Shown: one piece after another, positions 50,178 to 59,693 of the stretch | Position numbering within the stretch: the first letter of the stretch is position 1 | How the letters are laid out: every line of letters starts with the position of its first letter | Origin: Prevotella sp. | GTDB taxonomy: Bacteria > Bacteroidota > Bacteroidia > Bacteroidales > Bacteroidaceae | DNA length: 64,000 bases | NCBI GenBank assembly: GCA_016285075.1 | Contig: JAEEQB010000021.1 | Span: forward strand, 1-64,000 | Direction: 5' to 3' | Made by a program: the position numbers and the translations under genes | The notes under the pieces: generated by a model | Seen by the model: the letters and a program-made list of their open reading frames with translations, nothing else | The model's database searches: none | Told to the model about the DNA's origin: nothing

Positions 50178-52427
50178 TTGCACTTCGCCGACATCATACT
50201 ACCGTTGCCGCTTGACGGTCTCTTCACCTATTCCATCCCTGCCGCACTGGAGGAACAGGTGAAGTTTGGTCTGCGTGTACGGGTGCCTTTCGGTCGAAAC
50301 AAGCACTATGTGGGGGTGGTGGCATGCATTCACGACAACAAACCGCAGGGCTATGAGGTGAAAGACATCAGCCAGGTCTTGGACACGCAGCCGATCATGC
50401 TTCCTGAGCAGTATCGGCTGTGGTCGTGGATAGCCGAATACTATATGTCACCCATCGGCGAGGTCTATAAGGCAGCGCTGCCTTCGGGGCTGAAGGCCGA
50501 GGACGGATACCGTCCCAAGACCGAGACCTTCATACGCCTCACCCCCACCTATCGCAACGAACAGGCACTCCACATTGCCCTCGACATGCTTGTCCGTGCG
50601 CCCAAGCAGCTCAAGGCGTTCAACGAATACCTCTTCCTGAGCGAAGAAGGGAAGACCGCCGTATCCAGGGATGAACTGATGAACGCCTCCCATGCTGCGG
50701 CCGATACCATCACCCAACTGATCAGGCGCGGACTGCTGGAAACCTACGAGGTAGAGGTAGGAAGGCTGAACTTCGGCGGCGAGCCCCATCCCGAGAACAT
50801 CAGGCAGCTCAGTGCCGCGCAGCAGGAAGCCTACAACCAAGTCCTCTTCTCCATGCTGAAGAAGCCCGTCACCCTGCTCCATGGCGTCACTTCATCGGGC
50901 AAGACAGAAATCTATATACACCTCATCCAGCGGGAGATAGAACAACACCGCCAAGTGCTCTACCTGTTGCCCGAGATAGCCCTGACAGTTCAGATGATGG
51001 ACCGTCTGCGCCGCGTATTCGGCTCCCGCCTCGGCATCTACCATTCCAAGTACAGCGATGCCGAACGCGTGGAACTATGGCAGAAGCAGCTCTCTCCCTG
51101 CCCCTACGACGTCGTCCTTGGCGCGCGCTCCGCCGTCCTGCTGCCTTTCCAGCGGCTGGGACTCATCATTGTGGACGAGGAGCACGAGACTAGCTACAAG
51201 CAGCAGGACCCCATGCCCCGCTACCATGCCAGAAGCGTGGCCATCATGCTCGCATCGCTCTCTTCACCACGCCCTAAGGTCCTCCTGGGCACCGCCACCC
51301 CTTCCGTGGAGACCTACCACAACGCCCAGACGGGCAAGTACGGACTGGTAGAGCTGAAGACACGCCATCAGGACATAGAGCTGCCCGAGGTGCAAGTGGT
51401 GGACATTCAGGACCTGTCACGCCGCAAGATGATGCACGGCCCGTTCTCCCCTCTTCTGCTGGCCCGCGTGCGCGAGGCCTTGGACAACGGCGAGCAGGCC
51501 ATCCTCTTCCAGAACCGCCGAGGCTATTCGCCCCTGCTCGAATGCAAGCAGTGCGGATGGGTGCCCCGCTGCCAGAACTGCGACGTGTCGCTTACCTATC
51601 ACCGTGCCATGAACCAGCTCACCTGCCACTACTGCGGCGCCACCTACGCTGTTCCTGCGGAATGTCCCGCCTGCGGCAGCAAGAACCTGTGGGCAAAGGG
51701 CTACGGCACGGAGAAGATCGAGACCGAGATACAGGACATCTTCCCCGAGGCACGCATCGGCCGCATGGACCTCGACACCACCCGTTCACGCAATGCCTAC
51801 GAACGGCTCATCAGCGACTTTGCTGCCGGACGCACCAACCTGCTCATCGGTACGCAGATGATCAGCAAGGGACTCGATTTCGAACGTGTCAGCGTGGTAG
51901 GCATACTCAATGCCGACACCATGCTCAACCAGCCCGACTTCCGTGCCTATGAACACGCCTACATGATGATGGCGCAGGTGAGCGGGCGTGCAGGGCGCAA
52001 GGGCCGTCGCGGACTGGTCGTCCTGCAGACCCGGCAGCCTCAGCTACCGGTCATTCAGCAGGTGGTACACAACGACTACGAGGGGCTTTACCACCATGTG
52101 GTCGACGAACGGCTCGCGTTCCGCTATCCACCCTTCTTCCGTCTGATCTATGTCTACCTGAAGCACCGCAACGACCTCCTGGTCGACACCGCCGCCCAGG
52201 AGATGGGAGCCCGTCTGCGCTTTTGGTTCACCAACCGCGTGCTTGGACCCGACAAGCCCAGTGTGGCGCGGGTGAAGACCCTCTCCATCCGCAAGCTCAT
52301 GCTCAAGATAGAGCCGCAGCTCAACCTGGCCGACGTGCGCCGATGCCTGTTGGAAGCCCAGCAGCAGATGATGCAGGACAAGCGCTACTCGTCGCTGCAG
52401 ATCTATTATGACGTAGACCCACTTTAG
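50178..52427 (+). CDS. priA: Primosomal protein N' (replication restart helicase PriA)
   Basis: A 749-residue superfamily 2 DNA helicase that reloads the replisome at stalled forks. It has an N-terminal 3'-end-binding domain (1-100), Walker A GVTSSGKTE (about 236-244), Walker B DEEH (about 333), and an eight-cysteine zinc module from about 456 (CKQCGWVPRCQNCD, CHYCG, CPACG). Helicase motifs V and VI follow (IGTQMISKGLDFERVS, QVSGRAGRKGRRG). The start is TTG at 50178 (LHFADIILPLPLDGLFTYSIP), with AAGGA about 9 bases upstream; no ATG is available that keeps the conserved N-terminus. A rare start codon may limit its level. Confidence 0.95.
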   Translation: MHFADIILPLPLDGLFTYSIPAALEEQVKFGLRVRVPFGRNKHYVGVVACIHDNKPQGYEVKDISQVLDTQPIMLPEQYRLWSWIAEYYMSPIGEVYKAALPSGLKAEDGYRPKTETFIRLTPTYRNEQALHIALDMLVRAPKQLKAFNEYLFLSEEGKTAVSRDELMNASHAAADTITQLIRRGLLETYEVEVGRLNFGGEPHPENIRQLSAAQQEAYNQVLFSMLKKPVTLLHGVTSSGKTEIYIHLIQREIEQHRQVLYLLPEIALTVQMMDRLRRVFGSRLGIYHSKYSDAERVELWQKQLSPCPYDVVLGARSAVLLPFQRLGLIIVDEEHETSYKQQDPMPRYHARSVAIMLASLSSPRPKVLLGTATPSVETYHNAQTGKYGLVELKTRHQDIELPEVQVVDIQDLSRRKMMHGPFSPLLLARVREALDNGEQAILFQNRRGYSPLLECKQCGWVPRCQNCDVSLTYHRAMNQLTCHYCGATYAVPAECPACGSKNLWAKGYGTEKIETEIQDIFPEARIGRMDLDTTRSRNAYERLISDFAAGRTNLLIGTQMISKGLDFERVSVVGILNADTMLNQPDFRAYEHAYMMMAQVSGRAGRKGRRGLVVLQTRQPQLPVIQQVVHNDYEGLYHHVVDERLAFRYPPFFRLIYVYLKHRNDLLVDTAAQEMGARLRFWFTNRVLGPDKPSVARVKTLSIRKLMLKIEPQLNLADVRRCLLEAQQQMMQDKRYSSLQIYYDVDPL

Positions 52428-52539
52428 CGGCCTTCGGCCTAAATGATAAATGATAATTGATAAATGATAATTGGCTGCGCCAGATGAGACAACTGGAATA
52501 ATGGATACAAGTTTCACTAATAACTATAAATTAAAAGGT

Positions 52540-54591
52540 ATGAAAAGAAAAGGTTTTTTAAGAGCTAAACGAAGGATGATGATGACGGGTTTGTCATTTA
52601 TCATTTGTCAGTTTTCAATTTGCAGCGTAGCTGCGCAGAAGCCCATGTCCGCTCCCAAAGGCGGCAAGGCCATCAGTGACGAATTGATCGGCATCTTCTT
52701 CGAGGACATCAACAACAGTGCCGATGGCGGACTCTACGCAGAACTACTGCAGAACGGGTCCTTTGAGTACAGCCCTGCCGAACGCGACGGATGGGGACCC
52801 GGCACCGCATGGAAGCAAATCCGTCCCGGACACTCCCTGGGCACCATGCAGGTACGCATGGACAAGCCCATCCATCCCAACAATCCCACCTACATGCGCC
52901 TCCATACCGAGCGCACCAGAGAGTTCCACGACTACAAGGGATGGAAAGGATTCGGACTGCAGAACGACGGATTCGACGGCATCAGCGTGAAGGCAGGCGA
53001 GAAGTACGACTTCTCGGCATTCATGCGCAACATCGGCAATGCCAAGCAGGTACGCATAGCATTGGTAGCACAGCGGCAGGGATGGCCTCCCAGGGACCCC
53101 AGGTTGCTGGCTGAAGCCACCCTCAATGTCGATGCCAAGGACTGGAAACAGTACAGTGCCGTGCTCACCCCCGACAGCACCTGCCAGAACGCTGCCCTGC
53201 AGATTCTCGTGCTCACCGTGGGTGACCTCGACGTAGACCAGTTCTCGCTCATGCCTCAGGACACCTACAAGGGACATGGGTTGCGCAAGGACCTGGCCCA
53301 GGCACTGGCCGACCTCCAGCCCAAGTTCATGCGCTTCCCCGGCGGTTGCGTGGTGCACGGCGGCGGTGACGGCTTCTGGGACACCTACCGCTGGAAGACC
53401 ACCATCGGCCCCAAGGAGACACGCCGTGGTCTGAAGAACACGTGGGGCTATCATCAGAGCATGGGACTGGGCTACTACGAGTACTTCCAGTTCTGCGAGG
53501 ACCTCGGCATGGAGCCCGTACCCATCCTGCCCAGCGGCGTGAGTTGCCAGGGCACCAATGGCGGATGGAACATGTGGCCCACCCAGGCACAGGACGTAGT
53601 ACCCATGTCCGAGATGGACGAGTGGGTCAGCGAAGCCATCGACCTCATTGAATGGGCCAACGGCGACCCCGCCACCAACAAGTGGGCCAAGATGCGTGCC
53701 GATGCAGGTCACCCGAAGCCCTTCAACCTGAAGTACCTGGGCATTGGCAACGAGGAGAAAATCTCGCCCGAGTTCATCGAGCGCTTCAAGTATATCTATG
53801 AGCGTGTGACCAAGGCCCACCCCGAGATTGTCATCGTCGGAACGGCAGGCCCGGGCTCGCACAAGGACAATCCCGACTATGAGGCAGGCTGGAAACTCGC
53901 CGAAGAGCTCAACATGCCCATCCTCGACGAGCACTACTACGAGCCAAACAGCTATTTCCTCAACAAGCGACAGTACGACAACTATCCACGCGACCGCAAG
54001 ACCAAAGTCTATCTCGGAGAGTATGCCGCCAAGGACAAGAAGTTCATCGACGCCCTCGCCGAGGGACTCTACCTGCTACATGTGGAGCGCAACGCCGATG
54101 TCGTGGCCATGACATCCTATGCACCCCTCTTCGCCCGCAAGAACGGCACCCAGTGGAACCCCGACATGATCTATTACGACAACGAGCGTCCCTTCCTCAC
54201 CTGCAGCTACTATGTGCAGCAGCTCTTCGGCCAGAGTTCCGGACAGTACTTCTATGGCGACTGCGTCAGCTTCGAGGGCGACGCCGCCGGTGTCGTACAG
54301 CCACAGGCCGACGTACACTACGGACAGTCCGTCATTCTCAATGTCAAGACCCGCCGTCTCTACGTGAAGCTCTGCAATGCCAGTGCCGATGCCAAGCGTG
54401 CCAACATCAACCTCAGCCGATTCGGCTTGAAGAAAACGGCCACGAAGACCGTGCTCGCCGGTGCCCCCGATGCCGAGAACAACTTCGACCAGCAGCCCAT
54501 CACCCCACAGAAGGAAGAGGTGAAGGCCAAAAAGAAGTTCACCCTCGACCTGCAGCCCTACAGCTTCGTCATGCTGGAGTACCAACTGTAG
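52540..54591 (+). CDS. Alpha-L-arabinofuranosidase (GH51)
   Basis: A 683-residue exported enzyme. ATG 52540 is chosen because AAAAGG precedes it and a signal peptide follows (MTGLSFIICQFSICSVAAQ). It removes arabinofuranose from arabinoxylan or arabinan. It has an N-terminal carbohydrate-binding-like part (about 70-230), the catalytic barrel with acid/base Glu405 in LGIGNEE and nucleophile Glu494 in VYLGEYAA, and a C-terminal beta domain. The signal peptide is encoded by a TCATTTATCATTTGTCA repeat. It follows priA by 112 bp of AT repeats and is probably separately transcribed. No transporter genes flank it. Confidence 0.92.
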   Translation: MKRKGFLRAKRRMMMTGLSFIICQFSICSVAAQKPMSAPKGGKAISDELIGIFFEDINNSADGGLYAELLQNGSFEYSPAERDGWGPGTAWKQIRPGHSLGTMQVRMDKPIHPNNPTYMRLHTERTREFHDYKGWKGFGLQNDGFDGISVKAGEKYDFSAFMRNIGNAKQVRIALVAQRQGWPPRDPRLLAEATLNVDAKDWKQYSAVLTPDSTCQNAALQILVLTVGDLDVDQFSLMPQDTYKGHGLRKDLAQALADLQPKFMRFPGGCVVHGGGDGFWDTYRWKTTIGPKETRRGLKNTWGYHQSMGLGYYEYFQFCEDLGMEPVPILPSGVSCQGTNGGWNMWPTQAQDVVPMSEMDEWVSEAIDLIEWANGDPATNKWAKMRADAGHPKPFNLKYLGIGNEEKISPEFIERFKYIYERVTKAHPEIVIVGTAGPGSHKDNPDYEAGWKLAEELNMPILDEHYYEPNSYFLNKRQYDNYPRDRKTKVYLGEYAAKDKKFIDALAEGLYLLHVERNADVVAMTSYAPLFARKNGTQWNPDMIYYDNERPFLTCSYYVQQLFGQSSGQYFYGDCVSFEGDAAGVVQPQADVHYGQSVILNVKTRRLYVKLCNASADAKRANINLSRFGLKKTATKTVLAGAPDAENNFDQQPITPQKEEVKAKKKFTLDLQPYSFVMLEYQL

Positions 54592-54991
54592 CATCGGATT
54601 GACTCGGAGTTTGAAAATAGCATCGGATGAACACGGATTGACACGGACTATTTAACTGTATAAAAACAGGAATTGGGCGGTCGGCCTCATTGATTGGGGC
54701 GGCCGCCCTCATTGTTGCGGGCGGGAGCCCGCATTGATAAGGGCGACCGCCCGAATCTCGTTAGGTACGGGTAAACTCCCGCTTACCTACGGCCTAAACC
54801 CCGCTTTACTACGGGGTCTCTCCTTAACAGCTTCGGCCTCTCAACTTGACAGCGACGGGAAAGTATTCTTCCTGTTACGGGAATGAATCCTTTCTGCTAC
54901 GGGCTTCCACCTTCTCTTCTACGGGCTGTAATGAAAAAAAGTTGGGGGTTCGTGCAGTTTTTTGCGTTGTGAGTTCGTTATTATAATAGAG
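54592..54991. other. Intergenic region filled by array E
   Basis: Starts with two related copies of AGCATCGGATTGA-type sequence (54591-54640), then array E (54663-54926). About 65 bp follow with a GTTGGGGGTTCGTGCAG segment that precedes the ECF sigma gene. No clear TAnnTTTG box is seen before the sigma gene, and no protein gene is present. Confidence 0.6.
54663..54926. repeat. 22-bp periodic array E (12 diverged units)
   Basis: Cutting the sequence every 22 bp from 54663 aligns twelve units. Units 1-4 end in GGGCGGTCGG/GGGCGACCGC-like G+C blocks. Units 5-12 end in ACGGG or close (GGTACGGGT, CTACGGCC, CTACGGGG, TTACGGGA, CTACGGGC twice). Neighbouring units are more alike than distant ones, a gradient expected of tandem duplication followed by drift. 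The TAAACCCCG-CTTTA segment matches array A. Confidence 0.8.
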
Positions 54992-55495
54992 ATGACAGAA
55001 AAGGAAACCATAGAAGCGCTATACCGCAGCAGCCGAGACAGGCTGCAGAGCCTGGCACAGAGCATCCTGAAAAGCCAGGATGAGGCTACCGATGCCGTTG
55101 GCGACATGTTTGCCAAGTTGGCTGACGGACAACTCACGCTGCCGGCGGAAAAGCAGGAGAGCTACCTCATGGTCAGCCTTAGGAACCTATGCATCGACCA
55201 GATCAGGCTGCTGAAGGTGAAACAGAAGCTGGAGCGTCATCTCACCCTCTCCGCACCACGCCTCACTCCTGTGGAAACAGAGCAGGAACTGGTCGACGAG
55301 ATGATGGACTATGCCGAACAGACGTTGACGCCACAGCAATGGCGCATCTTCCGACTCCGATTCGACGAGCAGCTGTCCTATCAGGACATAGCACGACAGG
55401 AACGAATCAATGTGTCGACTGTCTACAGGAACTTGGTAGAAGCACTCAAGATACTGAAACATAAATATAATCCTGTTGCAAAATGGACAAGATAG
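54992..55495 (+). CDS. ECF sigma-70 factor
   Basis: A 167-residue sigma factor from ATG 54992 (a start at 54962 lacks support). Region 2 lies about 5-80 (YRSSRDRLQSLAQSILKSQDEATDAVGDMFAKL ... SYLMVSLRNLCIDQIR). Region 4 lies about 105-160 (LTPQQWRIFRLRFDEQLSYQDIARQERINVSTVYRNLVEALKIL) with an intact helix-turn-helix. It directs RNA polymerase to its target genes, probably including this operon. It overlaps the start of the anti-sigma gene by 13 bp, as usual in sigma/anti-sigma/transducer units. Confidence 0.9.
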   Translation: MTEKETIEALYRSSRDRLQSLAQSILKSQDEATDAVGDMFAKLADGQLTLPAEKQESYLMVSLRNLCIDQIRLLKVKQKLERHLTLSAPRLTPVETEQELVDEMMDYAEQTLTPQQWRIFRLRFDEQLSYQDIARQERINVSTVYRNLVEALKILKHKYNPVAKWTR

Positions 55496-56049
55496 AGGAA
55501 TTGCTGAAAATGACAGAACGTCCGCAGGACTATACGGACGAGGAACTGGAACGCGTGCTTGCCGATGACGAGATGTGGGGCTACTACGAGCTGATGCTTT
55601 GTGCGGAGCAGGGCTTTGCCTGTCGGCGGGAGCAAAGACGCAATCGAGGACTGATGATTCGCAGGATAGCGGCAGTGGTGCTGGTTGTCCTGACGCTCTC
55701 AGGACTCACGTTTGCCACGATGCTGCATTTCCGCGACAAGGAGAGCCGCGAACAGACAGCACAGCAGGCTGCCGTGACCTCAGTCGTGCCTGTCAGCCAG
55801 CGGCAGCAGCCCGTGGAACCAGCGGCAGACTCGCTGCAGCTGTTCAAGAATGTGGAGTTGGAAAAGATACTCAGTGAGCTGTCGGCCTACTATCATGTCA
55901 CCGTGAGCTTCCAGCAGGAACAGTCCAAGCATCTGCGGCTTTATACCAAGTGGAACAGGGCGGAAAGCCTGGCACAGGTGATTGACCGTCTCAACGGCTT
56001 TGAGAAGGTGAACATTGTACAGCGTGGAGAACAGTTAACCGTAGAGTAA
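55483..56049 (+). CDS. FecR-like anti-sigma factor (short form)
   Basis: A 188-residue inner-membrane protein: cytoplasmic N-terminus (1-60) able to hold the sigma factor, one transmembrane helix at about 63-82 (IAAVVLVVLTLSGLTFATML), a polar linker, and a C-terminal DUF4974-like/STN-like domain (VELEKILSELSAYYHVTVSF ... VIDRLNGFEKVNIVQRGEQLTVE). Typical FecR proteins have about 300-350 residues; this one lacks the central FecR domain, so it is a reduced version. It relays the signal from the outer-membrane transducer at 56055, which starts 5 bp after it. Confidence 0.85.
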   Translation: MDKIEELLKMTERPQDYTDEELERVLADDEMWGYYELMLCAEQGFACRREQRRNRGLMIRRIAAVVLVVLTLSGLTFATMLHFRDKESREQTAQQAAVTSVVPVSQRQQPVEPAADSLQLFKNVELEKILSELSAYYHVTVSFQQEQSKHLRLYTKWNRAESLAQVIDRLNGFEKVNIVQRGEQLTVE

Positions 56050-56054
56050 GGCTT

Positions 56055-58631
56055 ATGAGACATCTTTTCTTGACAGGATTACTTCTTCTGTGTGCGTCGT
56101 TGGAGACAAAGGCGCAGCACGTTTTCCGCAACACGTCGCTATCGGATGCGTTGATAGAGCTGGATGCTTCGTCCAAGCGCTATGAGATATCCTTTGTCTA
56201 CAACGAGTTGGAAGACTTCACCGTCACCACGACCGTCGGCCGCCGCCGTTCCCTTCCCGATGCCGTCAGGGATGTGTGCGGGTTCTATCCTGTGAGGGTT
56301 AGCGTACGAGGACGCGACATCTTGGTGGAGTGTATGCAGAAAGACCGCACGAAGCTCATTGGCCGACTGACTGATGCCAACCAACAGCCCATAGCCTACG
56401 CCAACATCACCCTTTATGCCGACTCAACCCTGATTGGCGGCGGCGTAAGCAACGAGGTGGGCGACTTTGTCATACCCTGTTCGGCGGCTCAGGCGCGGGT
56501 ACATATTACTTGTGTGGGCTTTAAGGCTTTCGACAAGGTGCTGCCTATCAAGAACGTCGGCACTCTCCGTATGCAGATGGACAACCACTATTTAGAGAAT
56601 GTATCCATCAGCGGACACATGCCCCTCGTACGCCATGAAGACATGCGGTTGGTCTATCTTGTCAGCCGCGATGCGATGGCACGGGGACTCGATGCCCAGG
56701 AACTGCTGTCACGTGTGCCGACGGTCAGTGTCTTTGGCGGGCAGGCCAGCATCTTAGGCAAGGGAACAGCGCGATTCATGATCAACGGACACGTTGTGGC
56801 AATGGACGAAGAGTCTATCCGCCAGAAGCTTTGGACCATGCATTCAGAGGACATCGAACGGATAGAGGTGCTGTCTATCCCTTCGGGCAGGTATCAGGAC
56901 GATGCAGCCGGAGGGTTCATCAACATTGTGTTGAGGCGTGACCCGTCGTTAGGCTGGAGAAGCGACGTGAACACTCGTTTCGTCTCAAGCGACGACTGGG
57001 GAGGACGTGTCAATGCCTCAGTGGGTTATGTGTCAGAGAAGTTCGATATGTCGGTGAACATAGATGGCGGGAGAACAACGGGAAGAAACAAACGCAGCTC
57101 CGTGTTTGAAGGGTTGGACAGGGAAGAGACACTCGATAACCGAACCACGGACAAAGATGTTTCGCTAAGTGCCATGCTCCACTACCAGCCCGTGAAGAAT
57201 ATCGACTTGGGAGCTATGCTTGCCTTCAAAGAGGAATGGCAACGCCAGGATTTGGAAAGCAAGTTGGGAGATTGGTTGCATGCGGTACGATATGAACCCA
57301 ATAAGCCTACCCGCGTGCCGTCAATTTCTACATATGCCGACTGGACATTGGACTCATTAGGTAAGAAACTGAGCCTTTCCTATAGTTTCTATAGAAAGAA
57401 TGAGAACGTACAAACAAACATTTGGGATCAATCTGAAACTTATTACGGGTTTAACAGCCCTAGGTCGCTATGGAGTAAAGCAGAGAATATCTATAGTGTC
57501 CGTTCTGCAAAACTTGACATGATGCTACCATTCCGTTTGTTGGAATGTGATGCAGGATTGTCATATACTGATATTAAACTTGATGACGATCTACTGATCA
57601 GAGACCTTTATCAATGGGACAAAAATGAGAATCACAATTACAGTGAGCACACGCTCGCCGCTTATTGCTCTCTTCATAAAGATTTTGGTCGTCTAAAAGC
57701 AACAGCAGGTCTACGCTATGAGCGGACTCACCTGAATGATCAAGCAGACAGCAATGGTAATTACAACCACTACCTGCCCACGCTGCGGCTGAGTTACCGT
57801 TTGGCAGACCGCCAGCAGATAGTGCTTAACTGGGGAATGGCGATTCATCGTCCCAACTTCAATAGTCTGAATCCAGTCCAACTGCCGCAAACAAGAGCAA
57901 CGATAGTTTCTGGTAACCCTACACTGCGCCCCAGCCAGACAAACAACGTCGAGCTGAGCTATAGTCACAACGGAGGCGTTTACGTAGTGGCCTATCACCA
58001 GCATGGGCGCAATCAGGTAGAATGGCTTAGATTTCACAGCCTCCAAAGAATAGATAAGGATTACATTCAGCCGCATAATTGCTATAAGTCGGACAAGACA
58101 GGATTTTTGCTTCATTATCAACGGCAGATAGTGCCTTGGATAGCAGTGATGGTTGAGGGTGACGTGCATTACTATTCGGCACATCCAGATGAAGAGGTTG
58201 CCATGAATGAAGGTCTTTCGTCTTATCCACTTGGAATCGATGGGTGGAACAAACGTTTCGCTATAGAAACGAACTTCCTGCTTAGCCGCCTGCATTCCAT
58301 CCTGTTTGATGCCCGTTACGACCAAATTTTCTCACATGGCTCAGGCCTGGCAGGATATGGCCACTCTGAATGGTTCCACTTTGCCCTGCGCGGTTCGTTC
58401 TTAGAGGATCGTCTGAAGCTATCGCTTATCCTTGATGACCCCTTCTGTCAGCATGTGACGGACTATGTCCGCAAATATAAGTTTTTCAATGAGAAGACCC
58501 GCATGAACTATCATTCTCATGCCATCACCCTCACTGCATCCTATTCCCTCGTAGGAAAGAAGGTACGTCGCACTCAGCAGAATTCACATGCCGTTGATAT
58601 GCAGCGCAGCAATAAACAGAACATAAGATGA
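56055..58631 (+). CDS. TonB-dependent outer-membrane transducer/receptor with STN domain
   Basis: An 858-residue exported protein: signal peptide ending TKAQ (about 22), an STN signalling domain (about 25-97; FRNTSLSDALIELDASSKRYEISFVYN), a carboxypeptidase-regulatory domain (IGRLTDANQQPIAYANITLYADSTLIGGG), a plug (LDAQELLSRVPTVSVFGGQA ... EDIERIEVLSIPSGRYQDDAAGGFINIVL) and an OMP_b-brl_3-type barrel. It should sense an extracellular ligand and signal through the anti-sigma factor. This is the class often used for host glycans in Bacteroides. No SusD gene accompanies it. Confidence 0.88.
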   Translation: MRHLFLTGLLLLCASLETKAQHVFRNTSLSDALIELDASSKRYEISFVYNELEDFTVTTTVGRRRSLPDAVRDVCGFYPVRVSVRGRDILVECMQKDRTKLIGRLTDANQQPIAYANITLYADSTLIGGGVSNEVGDFVIPCSAAQARVHITCVGFKAFDKVLPIKNVGTLRMQMDNHYLENVSISGHMPLVRHEDMRLVYLVSRDAMARGLDAQELLSRVPTVSVFGGQASILGKGTARFMINGHVVAMDEESIRQKLWTMHSEDIERIEVLSIPSGRYQDDAAGGFINIVLRRDPSLGWRSDVNTRFVSSDDWGGRVNASVGYVSEKFDMSVNIDGGRTTGRNKRSSVFEGLDREETLDNRTTDKDVSLSAMLHYQPVKNIDLGAMLAFKEEWQRQDLESKLGDWLHAVRYEPNKPTRVPSISTYADWTLDSLGKKLSLSYSFYRKNENVQTNIWDQSETYYGFNSPRSLWSKAENIYSVRSAKLDMMLPFRLLECDAGLSYTDIKLDDDLLIRDLYQWDKNENHNYSEHTLAAYCSLHKDFGRLKATAGLRYERTHLNDQADSNGNYNHYLPTLRLSYRLADRQQIVLNWGMAIHRPNFNSLNPVQLPQTRATIVSGNPTLRPSQTNNVELSYSHNGGVYVVAYHQHGRNQVEWLRFHSLQRIDKDYIQPHNCYKSDKTGFLLHYQRQIVPWIAVMVEGDVHYYSAHPDEEVAMNEGLSSYPLGIDGWNKRFAIETNFLLSRLHSILFDARYDQIFSHGSGLAGYGHSEWFHFALRGSFLEDRLKLSLILDDPFCQHVTDYVRKYKFFNEKTRMNYHSHAITLTASYSLVGKKVRRTQQNSHAVDMQRSNKQNIR

Positions 58632-59653
58632 GTACAAATAAAGACATAAAAGATATGAAACACAACAGTTTCCAGAACATGCTGATGCCAGGGTTGGCAA
58701 CAGCAGTATTGTTGATGGGGTGTGCACCCAGGGTGACTTCCGACGTGATGCTGAGCCTGCCGCCGAAATCGGTTAATACAGTGATGGTTTACGAAACGAA
58801 CGACAGCGTTCCTACCTCGGCACGGCCCATCGGAAAGGTGAAAGTGACCGATGGCGGTATGACGTCATCATACGACTGTTTGTATGCCAACATGCTGGCC
58901 TTGGCGGTGAAAAGGACAGCTGAGAGCGGTGGCAATGCACTGCACATAGATAAGCACAAGGAACCCAACGCATGGACTTCCACTTGTCACCGCATCTGGG
59001 GAACGATGTACCTTATGCCTGACAGCTTGGCAAACAACGATGTCGTCAGCACGCTGCAGAAAATCGAGGACAACCGTGACAAGGAGTTAGCAGAAATGGG
59101 TCGCAAGAAGATAGAAAACCTTGAACAGCAGCGGAAGAATCCATCGGACATTCTCAAGGTAAGTGCTGGCCCAGCCTGGATTACTTCTGAAACGGTAACG
59201 TCAGAACGCACTTACAAATCGAAGATGGGATACGGACTGGGGGCTGAATATGAGCATTTCTGGCGTTGGGGCTTCGGCTTAGGGCTGAACTACTCTTACT
59301 TCGGCACTTCTTTCGATGAAGGCTTTGACATTGGTATGCACTATGTTGGTCCAAGTATCCTCTATAGCACAATGATCGGAAAGAAGTTCCGTTATGAGGT
59401 AGGTTTCGGCTTGGGCTACTCATACTACAAGGAAAAGGACAGATTATATAATCACACCTTGACAGAGTCGCACTTAGGCGTAAAATGGCTATTCGGCTTG
59501 GAGTATAAACTGGCTGACCGTGTTGCCATCGGCTTACAGGTGGACGGTTTTTCAGTGAAGATGGACAAGCCCGAGGACTATGAGGGTGACAAGAACGAAT
59601 TCTACGGCATCAAACGCTTGGAGCCACTCATCGGCCTGCGTTTCTACCTGTAG
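58628..59653 (+). CDS. Lipoprotein with C-terminal beta-barrel-like domain
   Basis: A 341-residue protein whose ATG overlaps the receptor stop (ATGA). A second start at 58655 would give a more usual 23-residue lipoprotein signal ending LLMGC. The N-terminal half (about 35-150) is a mixed domain (KSVNTVMVYETNDSVPTSARPIGKVKVTDGG), then a coiled-coil-like stretch (LQKIEDNRDKELAEMGRKKIENLEQQRKN). The last 170 residues form alternating strands (YGLGAEYEHFWRWGFGLGLNYSYFG) ending LIGLRFYL. It is the final gene of the sigma/anti-sigma/receptor operon and may be its effector. The family is not recognised. Confidence 0.7.
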   Translation: MSTNKDIKDMKHNSFQNMLMPGLATAVLLMGCAPRVTSDVMLSLPPKSVNTVMVYETNDSVPTSARPIGKVKVTDGGMTSSYDCLYANMLALAVKRTAESGGNALHIDKHKEPNAWTSTCHRIWGTMYLMPDSLANNDVVSTLQKIEDNRDKELAEMGRKKIENLEQQRKNPSDILKVSAGPAWITSETVTSERTYKSKMGYGLGAEYEHFWRWGFGLGLNYSYFGTSFDEGFDIGMHYVGPSILYSTMIGKKFRYEVGFGLGYSYYKEKDRLYNHTLTESHLGVKWLFGLEYKLADRVAIGLQVDGFSVKMDKPEDYEGDKNEFYGIKRLEPLIGLRFYL

Positions 59654-59693
59654 TGGTCACAGGTCACAGCTGTGACCATGATATTAAAAAGCA

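Noticed and set aside
52744..53934. A 396-residue minus-strand frame opposite GH51
   Set aside because: Antisense shadow; the plus strand encodes a complete GH51 enzyme with both catalytic glutamates.
59662..59677. GGTCACAGCTGTGACC as a terminator
   Set aside because: A perfect 16-bp palindrome right after the stop at 59653 but with no loop and no U-run; more likely a binding site or chance, and not supported enough to list.
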